Below are positions 26,581-35,433 of a stretch of 51,979 nt of DNA, piece by piece. The translations under genes were made by a program, and so were the position numbers. The DNA comes from Ilumatobacteraceae bacterium (GTDB taxonomy: Bacteria; Actinomycetota; Acidimicrobiia; Acidimicrobiales; Ilumatobacteraceae), in assembly GCA_030729045.1 (NCBI GenBank), contig JANQYF010000040.1, forward strand, positions 1 through 51,979. The letters run 5' to 3'. Under the pieces are notes generated by a model. That model was given only the letters and a program-made list of their open reading frames with translations, did not search any database and had not been told where the DNA came from. The stretch's first letter is position 1, and every line of letters starts with the position of its first letter.

Positions 26581-27723
26581 TCAGACCATCTTCAAGCCTG
26601 CGCTGAAAATTTTCTTTGGCTTCATGGCCACAATTTGGGCCGCTAATGCGTGAAAAGCAGCCCCCGCCTCTGACTCAGGAGCGATGGCGGCGATTGGATG
26701 CCCGTCGTCTCCGCCTTCACGCAATTGCGTGACAAGAGGAATTTGGGCCAAAAGTGGCACTTCAAGTTCAGCAGCAAGCTCAGCACCGCCACCAGAACCA
26801 AACAGTTCGTAGCGCTTGCCATCATCGCCGGTGAACCATGACATGTTCTCAATAACTCCGCGAACAGTGAGGTTGACTTTCTTTGCCATTGCTGCAGACA
26901 AGCGTGCAACTTTCTGTGCAGCTTCCTGAGGAGTTGTTACAACAAATACTTCTCCACGCGGCAAGTACTGGCTAAGGCTCAACGCAATGTCGCCTGTGCC
27001 TGGCGGCATATCAATCAACAAGTAATCGGGTTCATCCCAGAACACGTCAGTAAGGAACTGTTCAAGCGCTTTGTGCAACATTGGCCCGCGCCAAATAACT
27101 GCTTCGCCTTCAGGCACAAAATAACCAATAGAAATGCAACGAACTCCGTAGTTCTCTGGTGGCAACAACATGCCATCAATGACAACTGGGTCGCGCTCTG
27201 CACCAAGCATGCGCGGAATGGAATAACCATAAATGTCAGCATCAACGATTCCGACTGTGTGGCCGCTGGCGGCAAGTGCAACTGCAAGGTTTGTGGTGAC
27301 GCTGCTTTTTCCTACGCCGCCCTTGCCTGAAGAAATCAACAACACGCGAGTGGTGGAATCTTTTGCCGCAAACGGCACTGCACGGCCTTCTGCGTGTCCG
27401 TGCGCTTGGCTACTGCCAGCAGTGGCGCCTGGCGTGCCATTCAGCATGGTGCGTACGTTCTGTCGTTGTTCATCGGTCATGACGCCAAAGTTGATGCTGA
27501 CGCCCGCTCCATTCACAAGAGGTGTCAAAGCATTCGTTACGAGATTCGTGATTTCGTTACGCATCGGGCACCCGGCAACGGTCAAAGTGATCGTGAGAGA
27601 CACGCCTTGGCTAGACACCGCAATGTCGTGCACCATGTCGAGATCAACGATTGAGCGGTGCAATTCGGGGTCTTCGACGGGGCGAAGGGCCTCGATAACT
27701 TGGTCAATTGTTGCTGTGGGCAT
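26581..27723 (-). CDS. mrp: Mrp/ApbC iron-sulfur cluster carrier ATPase
   Basis: 380 residues from the ATG at 27723 (GGAG eight bases before it); in-frame starts at 27762 and 27801 would only add Pro/Gly-rich residues. Residues 1-85 are a MIP18/DUF59 domain with V-E-D-P-E-L and A-G-C-P-M-R; then the deviant Walker A S-S-G-K-G-G-V-G-K-S-S near 130, D-A-D-I-Y-G-Y-S and D-M-P-P-G-T-G-D. The usual C-x-x-C of Mrp is absent at E-N-M-S-W-F-T-G-D-D-G, as in actinobacterial members. It binds and transfers 4Fe-4S clusters. Divergent from the SufR-like gene. Confidence 0.92.
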   Translation of the reverse strand: MPTATIDQVIEALRPVEDPELHRSIVDLDMVHDIAVSSQGVSLTITLTVAGCPMRNEITNLVTNALTPLVNGAGVSINFGVMTDEQRQNVRTMLNGTPGATAGSSQAHGHAEGRAVPFAAKDSTTRVLLISSGKGGVGKSSVTTNLAVALAASGHTVGIVDADIYGYSIPRMLGAERDPVVIDGMLLPPENYGVRCISIGYFVPEGEAVIWRGPMLHKALEQFLTDVFWDEPDYLLIDMPPGTGDIALSLSQYLPRGEVFVVTTPQEAAQKVARLSAAMAKKVNLTVRGVIENMSWFTGDDGKRYELFGSGGGAELAAELEVPLLAQIPLVTQLREGGDDGHPIAAIAPESEAGAAFHALAAQIVAMKPKKIFSAGLKMV

Positions 27724-27777
27724 GGGGACTCCGATGGATGGGGGATTTTGCACTACGGCCATAGGTACAATACCTGC

Positions 27778-28509
27778 GTGTCCGACATGACCACCACCCA
27801 CGTCATGACTCCGAAGGCTTTTACTGCCACGGTGTCTGCCATGACCTCAGCCTTTGGCGACCCTACGAGGCGCGCCATCTACCTATTTGCTCGTGAAGAG
27901 GGCGACGGGGTCACAGCCACACAGGTCTCTGACAAATTTGAATTGCACGCAAACGTTGCTCGCCACCATCTCGACAAACTTGCAGCCGGCGGATATTTAG
28001 AAGTCACAATCGAACGTGCGAAGGGCCAAGGCGTTGGTCGCCCTTCAAAGCATTATCGCGTTGCAACAAAAGACAGCGAATTTGAATTCTCGGTTCGCAC
28101 AGATGATCTAGTTCTCACACTTCTCGGTAAAGCACTTGCAGCGCTGCCACCCGACATGGCACACACCATTGCTGAACAAGTTGGTCGCGACTACGGCAAG
28201 GCAATGGCAACAGGTCTTACAGGTCACGACGCAGCAGTTGGTCACCGTTCATTACGTTCGGCAATTCAAGCTGTTGCTGATGCACTCACTGCGCACGGAT
28301 TCGCAGCACACACTGATGACAAGCACGACAAGTTGCGCATTGTTACTAGTCATTGCCCATTCGGTGACGTAGCTATTGAACACCCAGTTATTTGTGCCGT
28401 TGAGCGCGGAATGGTGAAGGGAATGCTCGGCGCCATTTATGGCGACACCGACCCAGAGACCATCGACTCAATTCCTGCAGGCGACACGCTCTGCATCACT
28501 ACCGTTTAG
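27778..28509 (+). CDS. SufR-like iron-sulfur winged-helix regulator
   Basis: 243 residues from GTG 27778 (ATG 27787 also possible); the frame runs back to 27658 across the mrp start, which is not coding. The N-terminal winged helix reads A-F-G-D-P-T-R-R-A-I-Y-L-F and N-V-A-R-H-H-L-D-K-L-A-A-G-G-Y. The C-terminal part has H-C-P-F-G-D-V-A-I-E-H-P-V-I-C-A-V-E-R-G with spaced Cys as in SufR/Rv1460-type iron-sulfur sensors. A TACAAT hexamer at 27766-27771 is seven bases before the GTG, so the message may be leaderless. Being divergent from mrp, it may control cluster assembly. Confidence 0.78.
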   Translation: MSDMTTTHVMTPKAFTATVSAMTSAFGDPTRRAIYLFAREEGDGVTATQVSDKFELHANVARHHLDKLAAGGYLEVTIERAKGQGVGRPSKHYRVATKDSEFEFSVRTDDLVLTLLGKALAALPPDMAHTIAEQVGRDYGKAMATGLTGHDAAVGHRSLRSAIQAVADALTAHGFAAHTDDKHDKLRIVTSHCPFGDVAIEHPVICAVERGMVKGMLGAIYGDTDPETIDSIPAGDTLCITTV

Positions 28510-28516
28510 TAACGGG

Positions 28517-29128
28517 TTAGTCGCCCCAGTGGCGCTGTTCTAAGAACGGGTCACCGTACATGTGGTACCCATTTCGTTCCCAAAAACCTGGCTTATCAGA
28601 GTTCATTACTTCAATGCCACGCAACCACTTCGGTGATTTCCAGAAATACAAATTGGGAACAAGCAAACGAACAGGCCCGCCGTGAATTGGTTCAATCGGT
28701 TCGTTGTCGAATTCCCACACAACTAACGACTCATCGCGAGTTGCATCTTCAAACGGAAGATTTGCTGTGTAACCATGCTCAGCATGACCCATGATGTGGG
28801 TTGCACCAGCTTGCACACCTGCAGCTTCTAATAAATCGCGCACGCGCACTCCACGCCACACCGTGTCGAACTTTGACCACTTCGTCACACAGTGAATATC
28901 GGTTGTTAGGGTCACCGAAGGAAGCGCAGTGAGTTGTTCGAAAGTCAACACGTATGGCGTATCGACTAGCCCACCGATCGTTAAGTTCCAATCACCTGGC
29001 GCATATGTCGGCACATCACCAACATGCAACACAGGAAACCGATCCGTTAGGTATTGCCCTGGTGGAAGCCGCGCGGGGTCGTACCCCTGTGCAATAACTT
29101 CATTTCGATTTCTATCAAAAAATCCCAT
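28517..29128 (-). CDS. molybdopterin-dependent oxidoreductase (sulfite oxidase/MsrP family)
   Basis: 203 residues from ATG 29128. L-T-T-D-I-H-C-V-T-K-W-S-K-F-D-T-V-W-R-G-V contains the Cys that binds molybdenum in the sulfite oxidase fold; G-H-A-E-H-G-Y-T-A-N-L-P and L-L-V-P-N-L-Y-F-W-K-S-P-K-W follow. There is no Tat signal, haem domain or dimerisation domain, so it is a minimal cytoplasmic form. Similar to MsrP/YedY-like proteins, which reduce or oxidise sulfur groups; true substrate unknown. It needs Mo-cofactor made elsewhere in the genome. Confidence 0.88.
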   Translation of the reverse strand: MGFFDRNRNEVIAQGYDPARLPPGQYLTDRFPVLHVGDVPTYAPGDWNLTIGGLVDTPYVLTFEQLTALPSVTLTTDIHCVTKWSKFDTVWRGVRVRDLLEAAGVQAGATHIMGHAEHGYTANLPFEDATRDESLVVWEFDNEPIEPIHGGPVRLLVPNLYFWKSPKWLRGIEVMNSDKPGFWERNGYHMYGDPFLEQRHWGD

Positions 29129-29159
29129 GCATTCATTCTGCCCCCAATAGCGTGTCCAT

Positions 29160-29627
29160 GTGCCCATTTATTTCGTTCGCCACGCAAAAGCCGGCAGTCG
29201 TTCCGCCTGGATTGGCGACGACCGCGTACGTCCACTTGTCGACAACGGCTGGGACCAAGCCCAGCAATTGGCCACTCGCCTCTCAACTCTTAACCCCAGC
29301 GTTCTGTGGTCCAGTCCATACCTGCGGTGTCAACAAACCCTGCAGCCCCTTGGTGAATTGTGTGGCCTTGACGTTGTTGTCGACTCACGGCTTGAAGAGG
29401 AATCGCCGTTGGAGAAATCACTAGCGATTTTGGACGACGCCCCTGACAACGCAGTTCTCTGCAGTCATGGCGATGTCATACCTGATGCTGTAAACGGCCT
29501 CATTCGTCGCGGTATGGATGTTGACAATGTTCCGCGTTCCCTCAAGAAGGGTTCAGTGTTTGTATTGCACCGCGAAAACGGACTGTACATTCGCGCTGAA
29601 TATTGGGAAGCACCCAAAACGAAGTAG
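29160..29627 (+). CDS. SixA-like phosphohistidine phosphatase
   Basis: 155 residues, GTG start. Y-F-V-R-H-A-K-A-G-S-R has the catalytic His; W-S-S-P-Y-L-R-C-Q-Q-T and L-C-S-H-G-D-V-I-P have the second Arg and His of the branch-2 histidine phosphatase fold. The length equals SixA, which dephosphorylates His residues in signalling proteins in E. coli; other substrates are possible. It is divergent from the molybdopterin gene and converges on ccmI with two bases between. Confidence 0.8.
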   Translation: MPIYFVRHAKAGSRSAWIGDDRVRPLVDNGWDQAQQLATRLSTLNPSVLWSSPYLRCQQTLQPLGELCGLDVVVDSRLEEESPLEKSLAILDDAPDNAVLCSHGDVIPDAVNGLIRRGMDVDNVPRSLKKGSVFVLHRENGLYIRAEYWEAPKTK

Positions 29628-29637
29628 CTCTACTTCG
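29620..29637. terminator. palindrome spanning both stop codons of convergent genes
   Basis: CGAAGTAG and CTACTTCG form an 8-base inverted repeat with a 2-base spacer, covering the last codons of the SixA-like gene and of ccmI. The short loop and lack of T-run make it a weak terminator candidate. Confidence 0.3.
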
Positions 29638-30343
29638 CCAGAGCTTTGTCTACCTCTGCAACGATCGAGTCGACAAACGATTGCACTTCTTTCGGAGGGT
29701 TCATTGCCCTACAAGTATCCAATTGTGGCTTTGCAAGAGATGCACTGTTGAGAAATCGGAAATACACAATTCCAAGAAAACAATGAGCATCGGGATACTG
29801 GTTATCCAATTTTTGTGCACGTAGTAAGTCGTTTACTGCAGTAACAAGCGCAAGCTGTTTTACGCTTCCAGTAGCTGCTCTGGCTGTCAATGCAAGAATC
29901 CACGACCGATACGTCAGTGCTTCTGGGTTATCTGGTTCCAGTTTCAAAACCTGTGTGTACAACTCGATTGCTTTTCCAGGGTCAGAGAAATTCAATTGCC
30001 GCGCGGTGGCCAACAACCCAGATGAACTCTGTTCAATTGCGCCGGATGCGCTTTGGCCCGGCAGGCGTTGACCTGATTGACGCGCAACCCAAATGCCCGC
30101 CCCTGCTGCTACTGCGATAACGCACACAATGACAAGAACTCGACGTACCCAACCGCGTTGAACTGCAGGCGTTACAGATTCAATGCCATTCAGTTCGCGC
30201 GTAATTGCGGCCGTGCGCGCAATGTAGCCATCGCGCAACGCCGCATAATCTGCATCATCAATATCGCCAGCCGCGCGTTCGTTGTCGAGGTCGCGCAATG
30301 AGCGCAATAAGAATTGTTGTTCGTGACGAAGGTCGTCAGACAT
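29630..30343 (-). CDS. ccmI: CcmI-like cytochrome c maturation protein with TPR tail
   Basis: 237 residues. The cytoplasmic N-terminus has S-L-R-D-L-D-N-E-R-A-A-G-D-I-D-D-A-D-Y, the CcmI linker motif, then one membrane helix (about 66-88) and a C-terminal part with TPR-like repeats (A-I-E-L-Y-T-Q-V-L-K-L-E-P-D-N-P-E-A). E. coli CcmI has two N-terminal helices; here only one. CcmI presents apocytochrome c to the ligation complex. The ATG overlaps the ccmH stop (TGATG). Last gene of the ccm operon. Confidence 0.8.
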   Translation of the reverse strand: MSDDLRHEQQFLLRSLRDLDNERAAGDIDDADYAALRDGYIARTAAITRELNGIESVTPAVQRGWVRRVLVIVCVIAVAAGAGIWVARQSGQRLPGQSASGAIEQSSSGLLATARQLNFSDPGKAIELYTQVLKLEPDNPEALTYRSWILALTARAATGSVKQLALVTAVNDLLRAQKLDNQYPDAHCFLGIVYFRFLNSASLAKPQLDTCRAMNPPKEVQSFVDSIVAEVDKALAK

Positions 30344-30828
30344 CAGACATTGTCCTCATCAGATGGGTCTTCAGCGAGCAACTCTTCTACAAGTGCCACA
30401 TCATCTGATGATGCTTCGCCGCTGTTGTCGCGCCGCCAACGCCGAAAGGCGGCCCACAAACCAGCAACCGCACAAACCAGTACCGCAATCGGCATGATCC
30501 AGACAAGCGAATCAATTCCTGTAGCACGGGGCACAAGAAGAACTTGTGCCTTAAACGTATTGGCTATTGACCCGATGATCTCATCATCGGTCATCGTGCC
30601 AGCGCGTACCTCACGCGCAACCTGATTACGAATCGCTTCAGCAGCTGATGCACGCGAAACGTACACACTTTCTCCGTCGCAGGTTGGGCACGCAATATGT
30701 TTCGTAATCGAATCAATTCGATCCGACTGAGTAAGAGGGCCGTTGTCGCGGGTGGTTCCTACAGTGAGCAATGCAACCACGATCAGACCCATCAGCATCC
30801 ACACAGGCCAGGACTTCAGGCGTTTCAT
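30343..30828 (-). CDS. ccmH: CcmH thioreductase of cytochrome c maturation
   Basis: 161 residues. One N-terminal helix (about 7-25), then C-P-T-C-D-G-E-S-V (about 48-56), the CcmH Cys pair in a C-P-T-C form, followed by R-N-Q-V-A-R-E-V-R-A-G-T-M-T-D-D-E-I, and a second helix near 108-128. It reduces the haem-binding Cys of apocytochrome c. Start overlaps the end of ccmG; the stop overlaps ccmI. Confidence 0.88.
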   Translation of the reverse strand: MKRLKSWPVWMLMGLIVVALLTVGTTRDNGPLTQSDRIDSITKHIACPTCDGESVYVSRASAAEAIRNQVAREVRAGTMTDDEIIGSIANTFKAQVLLVPRATGIDSLVWIMPIAVLVCAVAGLWAAFRRWRRDNSGEASSDDVALVEELLAEDPSDEDNV

Positions 30829-31382
30829 TGTTCACCTGCAAACTGAGTCTTTAAGTCGTTAAGTCGAGTAGTGAGAAAACCTTTTGTCAATGCACCCATG
30901 ATGCGTAGGCGAACAAAACCGTTCGGATCAATCACCCATGACTCAGGAACCTTTGCCACGCCAAATGCAACGGAAACAGCACCGTCATCATCACGAACAA
31001 CAGGCCAGTCGCCCCCATTGGTATCGAAGAACGCTTGAACAGGCCCATCGGAATCGTCGTTGACAACGGTGTACAACTCAACAGGATTGTCTGATGATTC
31101 TTGTTCGTTTGCAAAATCAACCAAGAACGGATGTTCTTGCCGACACGGAACACACGTCGAGTTAAAGAAGTTCAACACAACCCAACTGCCTTTACGACGT
31201 GCCAAATCAAATGTTCCGCCACCAATTGTTGTGGATTTCACAACAGGGGCTGGCTGCCCCAATAGCGGTGAGGAGGCTGACTCTGAATTCCCCGGCTTTG
31301 CCATTGCAAGGACAATAAGAAACGCAATCAGTAATACACCAGCAGCACCCGCGATGTACGGAACATTCTTTCCACGATTCAC
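30825..31382 (-). CDS. ccmG: CcmG/ResA-type thioredoxin-like protein
   Basis: 185 residues, GTG start overlapping the ccmF stop (GTGA). One N-terminal helix anchors it in the membrane; the thioredoxin-like domain has F-N-S-T-C-V-P-C-R-Q-E-H-P-F-L with the active C-V-P-C. The V-A-K-V-P-E-S-W-V-I cis-Pro segment is present. It passes reducing power to CcmH outside the membrane. Confidence 0.88.
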   Translation of the reverse strand: MNRGKNVPYIAGAAGVLLIAFLIVLAMAKPGNSESASSPLLGQPAPVVKSTTIGGGTFDLARRKGSWVVLNFFNSTCVPCRQEHPFLVDFANEQESSDNPVELYTVVNDDSDGPVQAFFDTNGGDWPVVRDDDGAVSVAFGVAKVPESWVIDPNGFVRLRIMGALTKGFLTTRLNDLKTQFAGEQ

Positions 31383-33346
31383 GCAGACGCCTCACTAGGA
31401 ACAGGAGCAGATGTTGCATCAGTTGGTTTGCGACGACGACCTGGAAACGCGGACAACAAAGTGCCGATACCCATCAGGCCTCCACCAATCCATAGCCACA
31501 TCACCATTGGCTTGATAAACACCTTGATTTTTACGCTGTCGCTTGACACCTTGATGGGCGGTTCAACTGTGAGGTAGATGTCTTTAACGAATGATGACTT
31601 CACAGAAGGCGTACCGATGTTTGTGCCCATTGACTTAAATTTCGTAATGGCTGGCGAATAACTCTTTCCGCCATCTACTCGGACAAGAGCTGCAACCACC
31701 GTGCTGCGACCGTCAGATTCAGTTTTGAATCCGGTGAGTTCAAACGTATGGCCATCAAAAGTTGCAACGACGCCTTTTTTCAATAACAACTCTTGGCTGT
31801 GTGTGTAACTATTTGACGCAGCCAATGCGACTGCAATCAAAATGACTCCGATATGCACAACCATGCCGCCGTTCGCACGACCAACCAAACCGCGCAAGCC
31901 CTGACGTCGTGTCGCCAGAACTAATTGCCGCAATGCAGCACCACCAGCAAATCCGCCAAGTGTGAAAGTGAGAAGTGGGGCAAGCCCCGTAGCGCCTACG
32001 CCAACACTGAATGCGAGCGCAGCTATTCCACCCCACGCTGGCCAGAACAAGCGAGTCGACAACAGTTCTCCGGATGCCTTACGCCATGGCAACACCGGCG
32101 CAATGCACATGAGAAACAACAACGTCAATCCAACAGGTACCGCCAACTTGTCAAAGAATGGCTCACCCACTACCAACTGACGATTCTGCAACGCCTCAAT
32201 GATCAACGGAAATACTGTTCCGAGCAGAACAACGAAAGCGAACACGCTGAAGATCACATTGTTTGCAAGAAATGCGCCTTCGCGTGACAGAGGTGAATCA
32301 ATCGTTCCTGGGGAATGCAGTTTTTCGCCACGCCATCCAATCAAGCCAACAGACACAACCACGATGATTGCAAAGAAACTCAAAAGATATGGTCCGATGT
32401 GAGACTCACTGAATGCATGCACACTGTTCAACACGCCTGAACGAGTGAGGAATGTTCCGAGAATCGTGAGACTGAATGTAGAAACGAGTAACGACAAGTT
32501 CCATACTCGCAACATGCCGCGACGCTCTTGCACCAACACAGAGTGAATGTACGCAGTTCCGGTGAGCCACGGAATGAACGAAGCGTTCTCAACAGGATCC
32601 CATGCCCATACGCCGCTCCAACCCAACACTTCATAACTCCACCACGAACCAAGAATGATGCCGAGCGTCAAGAAACCCCACGAGAACAACGCCCATCGAC
32701 GTGTCTCTACTAGCCAACCTTCACCAACACGACCAGTAATCAATGCACCAATTGCAAAAGCAAATGGCACCGTCATGCCGACATATCCGAGATACAAGAT
32801 CGGCGGATGAAACACCACGAGAATGTGGTTCTGCAACAGTGGGTTTGGTCCTGGCCCGTCAAGCACTCCTGGTGCGCCAGCAGCAAACGGATTCGCTGGA
32901 CCCAATGTCAAGATAAAGAAAAAGATGCCAACAAAAAACATTGTGGCAACAGCCCAGCCCACCATTGGGTCTGTAATGCGGTCACGGTACTTAAAAACAA
33001 TTCCGCTTGTTAAACATGTAAGGACAAGCAGCCACAACAAAATGGAACCTTCAAGCGCGCTCCAGACAGCCGTGAAGTTGTACAACGCCGGAGTACTTTT
33101 CGAACCAACTTTTTGAATGTACGCAAGCGAAAAATCGCGGGTAATCATTGCCCATTCCATTGCAGCAAATGCCGCGATGGCTGAAACGCACGACAAAGTG
33201 GCAAAACGTGGAACCAGTCGCAGTACTTTTTCGTCTTCGTTACGCGTGCCCATAACGGCCGCAATCAATCCGAAGAATGCACCAATCAGCCCAACTAGAA
33301 GAGCCGCGCGTCCGAGTGGGCCTGCTAGCCCTGCAACACCGAGCAT
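31379..33346 (-). CDS. ccmF: CcmF haem lyase subunit
   Basis: 655 residues with about 14-15 membrane helices. The WWD haem-handling domain reads S-W-W-S-Y-E-V-L-G-W-S-G-V-W-A-W-D-P-V-E-N-A (about 232-253), and periplasmic/outer-face His such as in F-H-P-P-I-L-Y-L-G are present. CcmF with CcmH and CcmI joins haem to apocytochrome c. It starts at the ATG 33346, overlapping ccmE by 22 bases. Confidence 0.93.
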   Translation of the reverse strand: MLGVAGLAGPLGRAALLVGLIGAFFGLIAAVMGTRNEDEKVLRLVPRFATLSCVSAIAAFAAMEWAMITRDFSLAYIQKVGSKSTPALYNFTAVWSALEGSILLWLLVLTCLTSGIVFKYRDRITDPMVGWAVATMFFVGIFFFILTLGPANPFAAGAPGVLDGPGPNPLLQNHILVVFHPPILYLGYVGMTVPFAFAIGALITGRVGEGWLVETRRWALFSWGFLTLGIILGSWWSYEVLGWSGVWAWDPVENASFIPWLTGTAYIHSVLVQERRGMLRVWNLSLLVSTFSLTILGTFLTRSGVLNSVHAFSESHIGPYLLSFFAIIVVVSVGLIGWRGEKLHSPGTIDSPLSREGAFLANNVIFSVFAFVVLLGTVFPLIIEALQNRQLVVGEPFFDKLAVPVGLTLLFLMCIAPVLPWRKASGELLSTRLFWPAWGGIAALAFSVGVGATGLAPLLTFTLGGFAGGAALRQLVLATRRQGLRGLVGRANGGMVVHIGVILIAVALAASNSYTHSQELLLKKGVVATFDGHTFELTGFKTESDGRSTVVAALVRVDGGKSYSPAITKFKSMGTNIGTPSVKSSFVKDIYLTVEPPIKVSSDSVKIKVFIKPMVMWLWIGGGLMGIGTLLSAFPGRRRKPTDATSAPVPSEASA

Positions 33347-33813
33347 GCAGCTGCCTCTTTGTTCGACTCATCAATTCTCGTGGCATTCTTTTCAACATAT
33401 TGATTTGAATGCTTTACTTCGATGCGGTCACTCTCGAAAACACCATCCACCATTCGGCCATGCGCAATTATTGGAATGCATTCCTGGAAAACACCACCAG
33501 GATCTCCGGAATATGCAACCTGCAAAGTCTTCTTGTTGAAGTCGAGAATAAATGTGGTGCCACCATCTGCTTGTTTGACAGAATCCTGCTCAACGACTCC
33601 CTGCACACGCATACGCCGTTCACCATCGCAACCACTACGCACACCAATTTCATCAACATTGCAGTAATAGTCAATTGCACTTGTGAGAAATTGAGTAACG
33701 ATGACGCCCCCGCCCAATAAAGCGCCAACAACAATCACAATCGGCAACCAACGACGTTTACGCACTGGTGGCTGAGCACCAGGCTCTGTGGCTGTGCGTG
33801 GCGTTAGGTCCAC
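33325..33813 (-). CDS. ccmE: CcmE haem chaperone
   Basis: 162 residues, GTG start overlapping ccmD by ten bases. A helix at about 22-43 anchors it; the beta-barrel OB fold follows with V-Q-G-V-V-E-Q and P-I-I-A-H-G-R-M. The haem-binding motif is K-H-S-N-Q-Y, the normal H-x3-Y form (not the Cys variant of archaea and some anaerobes). It carries haem from CcmABC to CcmF. C-terminal extension with Glu/Ala and a Cys. Confidence 0.9.
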   Translation of the reverse strand: MDLTPRTATEPGAQPPVRKRRWLPIVIVVGALLGGGVIVTQFLTSAIDYYCNVDEIGVRSGCDGERRMRVQGVVEQDSVKQADGGTTFILDFNKKTLQVAYSGDPGGVFQECIPIIAHGRMVDGVFESDRIEVKHSNQYVEKNATRIDESNKEAAACSVLQG

Positions 33814-33938
33814 GGCATTTCCTCACGGGTTGCATGCTTTGCTAATTCACGTCCACGACGAATCACCCAGATGGCATACACACCTATTGACACTGCAGTA
33901 ATGCCCCAGCTACCAAAAATGAATGAAGCATGTTCCAT
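33804..33938 (-). CDS. ccmD: CcmD-like small membrane protein
   Basis: 44 residues, too short for routine gene calling. M-E-H-A-S-F-I-F-G-S-W-G-I-T-A then a membrane helix (about 10-26, ending Y-A-I-W-V-I) and a basic tail R-R-G-R-E-L-A-K-H-A, exactly the CcmD pattern, lying between ccmC and ccmE. In E. coli CcmD helps release holo-CcmE from CcmABC. It ends M-P-W-T and overlaps the ccmE start. Confidence 0.78.
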   Translation of the reverse strand: MEHASFIFGSWGITAVSIGVYAIWVIRRGRELAKHATREEMPWT

Positions 33939-33943
33939 TGTTA

Positions 33944-34690
33944 CTACGCTCCCGCTTCATTTCGTCGAGCCGTGATGGCGACATCAAGACCACGATCAGA
34001 GAATGCATCTTCCAGCATCATTCCGCGTTGACGATGCAGCACCAGCCATGCAAACAACATCGTGAACGCGACCAGTCCGAGGAACAGCGAGAACAGCATC
34101 AAACCGTCTAACTCAACCTTTGCATTCGGGTTTGCAACCGTCGCTTCCTGATGCAAAGAACGCCACAAGGTGACACTGAAATGCACAAGTGGGATTTCCA
34201 AGATTGCCAAAAGCGCAAGAACTGACGAACGGCGTGCGCGCTGGCGATGTGTGCCGCCTAATTGACGTACGGCCAAATAACCGACATAGGTAATGAACAA
34301 AAACGCAGTGCTGGTAAGACGTGCATCCCACACCCAGTACGTCCCCCACGTGAGGCGACCCCACATACTTCCTGTCACTAATGACACCGCAACAAAGAGA
34401 ACGCCAATTTCGCCTGATGCACCAGCAACACGATCCCATGCAAGCGATCTGTTCTTCCCTGACAAATACACGCCAGAACATAAAGCAGTTAACCCGAATG
34501 CAATGTATGCAGTCCAGATTGACGGAACATGGACGTACATGATGCGAACAGTGCTTCCCTGAACTACATCTTCAGCAGAAAACCACAACCCACACAGAGC
34601 AAGCGTTGCAAGCAAGAAAATGACAAGGATTCCGAGTCGCCGCGTTGCAGAAGTTCCGGTGCCTGACTGTCCGGCCATGTTCACATCCAC
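33944..34690 (-). CDS. ccmC: CcmC haem-handling membrane protein
   Basis: 248 residues from GTG 34690; GTG 34684 and ATG 34678 are alternatives. Six helices and a WWD-like domain W-G-T-Y-W-V-W-D-A-R (about 115-124), with conserved His in Y-V-H-V-P-S-I-W and L-V-H-F-S-V. It moves haem onto CcmE. Five bases before ccmD. Confidence 0.92.
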   Translation of the reverse strand: MDVNMAGQSGTGTSATRRLGILVIFLLATLALCGLWFSAEDVVQGSTVRIMYVHVPSIWTAYIAFGLTALCSGVYLSGKNRSLAWDRVAGASGEIGVLFVAVSLVTGSMWGRLTWGTYWVWDARLTSTAFLFITYVGYLAVRQLGGTHRQRARRSSVLALLAILEIPLVHFSVTLWRSLHQEATVANPNAKVELDGLMLFSLFLGLVAFTMLFAWLVLHRQRGMMLEDAFSDRGLDVAITARRNEAGA

Positions 34691-34734
34691 TTCATTAAGT
34701 CTGACCGCCAGAAGGCGATGGGGGAAATCGGGAC

Positions 34735-35433
34735 CTATTCGTCGACCAGAGGACCAAAGGCAACCGTTCCGACAGCGCTAAACAGAACCGCAAAGACCAA
34801 AAGAAGGCCAATCCATGGCCACCCTTCGGACACTGTGGCGCCGCCGCTACCAAAGGCCGCCTCGGTCGCCCGTGTGGCGCCGATTAGGACAGGTGCTACC
34901 GCCGGCAGCAAAAGAAGCGGAAGAAGCGTCTCCCGACCCCGTGCGCCTGCAGCAAGACCTCCGTACAGAGTACCCACGCTTCCAAGCCCAATAGTGGCCA
35001 CCACAAGGGTGACTATTGCCTCACAGAAACCTGCCAATGTCATCTCCACCCCGTACAGCACAACAGCAGTTGCGACGAGCATGAGTTCCAAAACAAACAA
35101 CTGCACCATCAACGCAACGGCCTTACCCACAAAAATGGCGCCCATGTCAACGCCTGCAACACGCAGTGCATCAAGCGCACCATCGGCAGATTCAACTGTG
35201 AATGATCGCTGTACAACTACAAGCATGCTGAACAAGGTTGCTAACCACACAAGACCAGGAGCAACACGCAGAAGTATTCCGTCATTATCAAGCGCAAATG
35301 CAAACAGCACCATCACAATGGCCGCAAATGGTGCTACTTGATTCACCAAGATACGACTATTCCACTCGATGGTGAGGTCTTTGCGTGCAACTGCAATTGC
35401 AATGCGGCGCTTGTTGATTACTGCACCCGTCAT
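34735..35433 (-). CDS. ccmB: CcmB ABC transporter membrane subunit
   Basis: 232 residues with six predicted helices. K-D-L-T-I-E-W-N-S-R near the start and the S-A-D-G-A-L-D-A-L-R stretch are typical for CcmB. It pairs with CcmA; the complex uses ATP to release holo-CcmE. Its ATG overlaps the ccmA stop (ATGA). Confidence 0.9.
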   Translation of the reverse strand: MTGAVINKRRIAIAVARKDLTIEWNSRILVNQVAPFAAIVMVLFAFALDNDGILLRVAPGLVWLATLFSMLVVVQRSFTVESADGALDALRVAGVDMGAIFVGKAVALMVQLFVLELMLVATAVVLYGVEMTLAGFCEAIVTLVVATIGLGSVGTLYGGLAAGARGRETLLPLLLLPAVAPVLIGATRATEAAFGSGGATVSEGWPWIGLLLVFAVLFSAVGTVAFGPLVDE

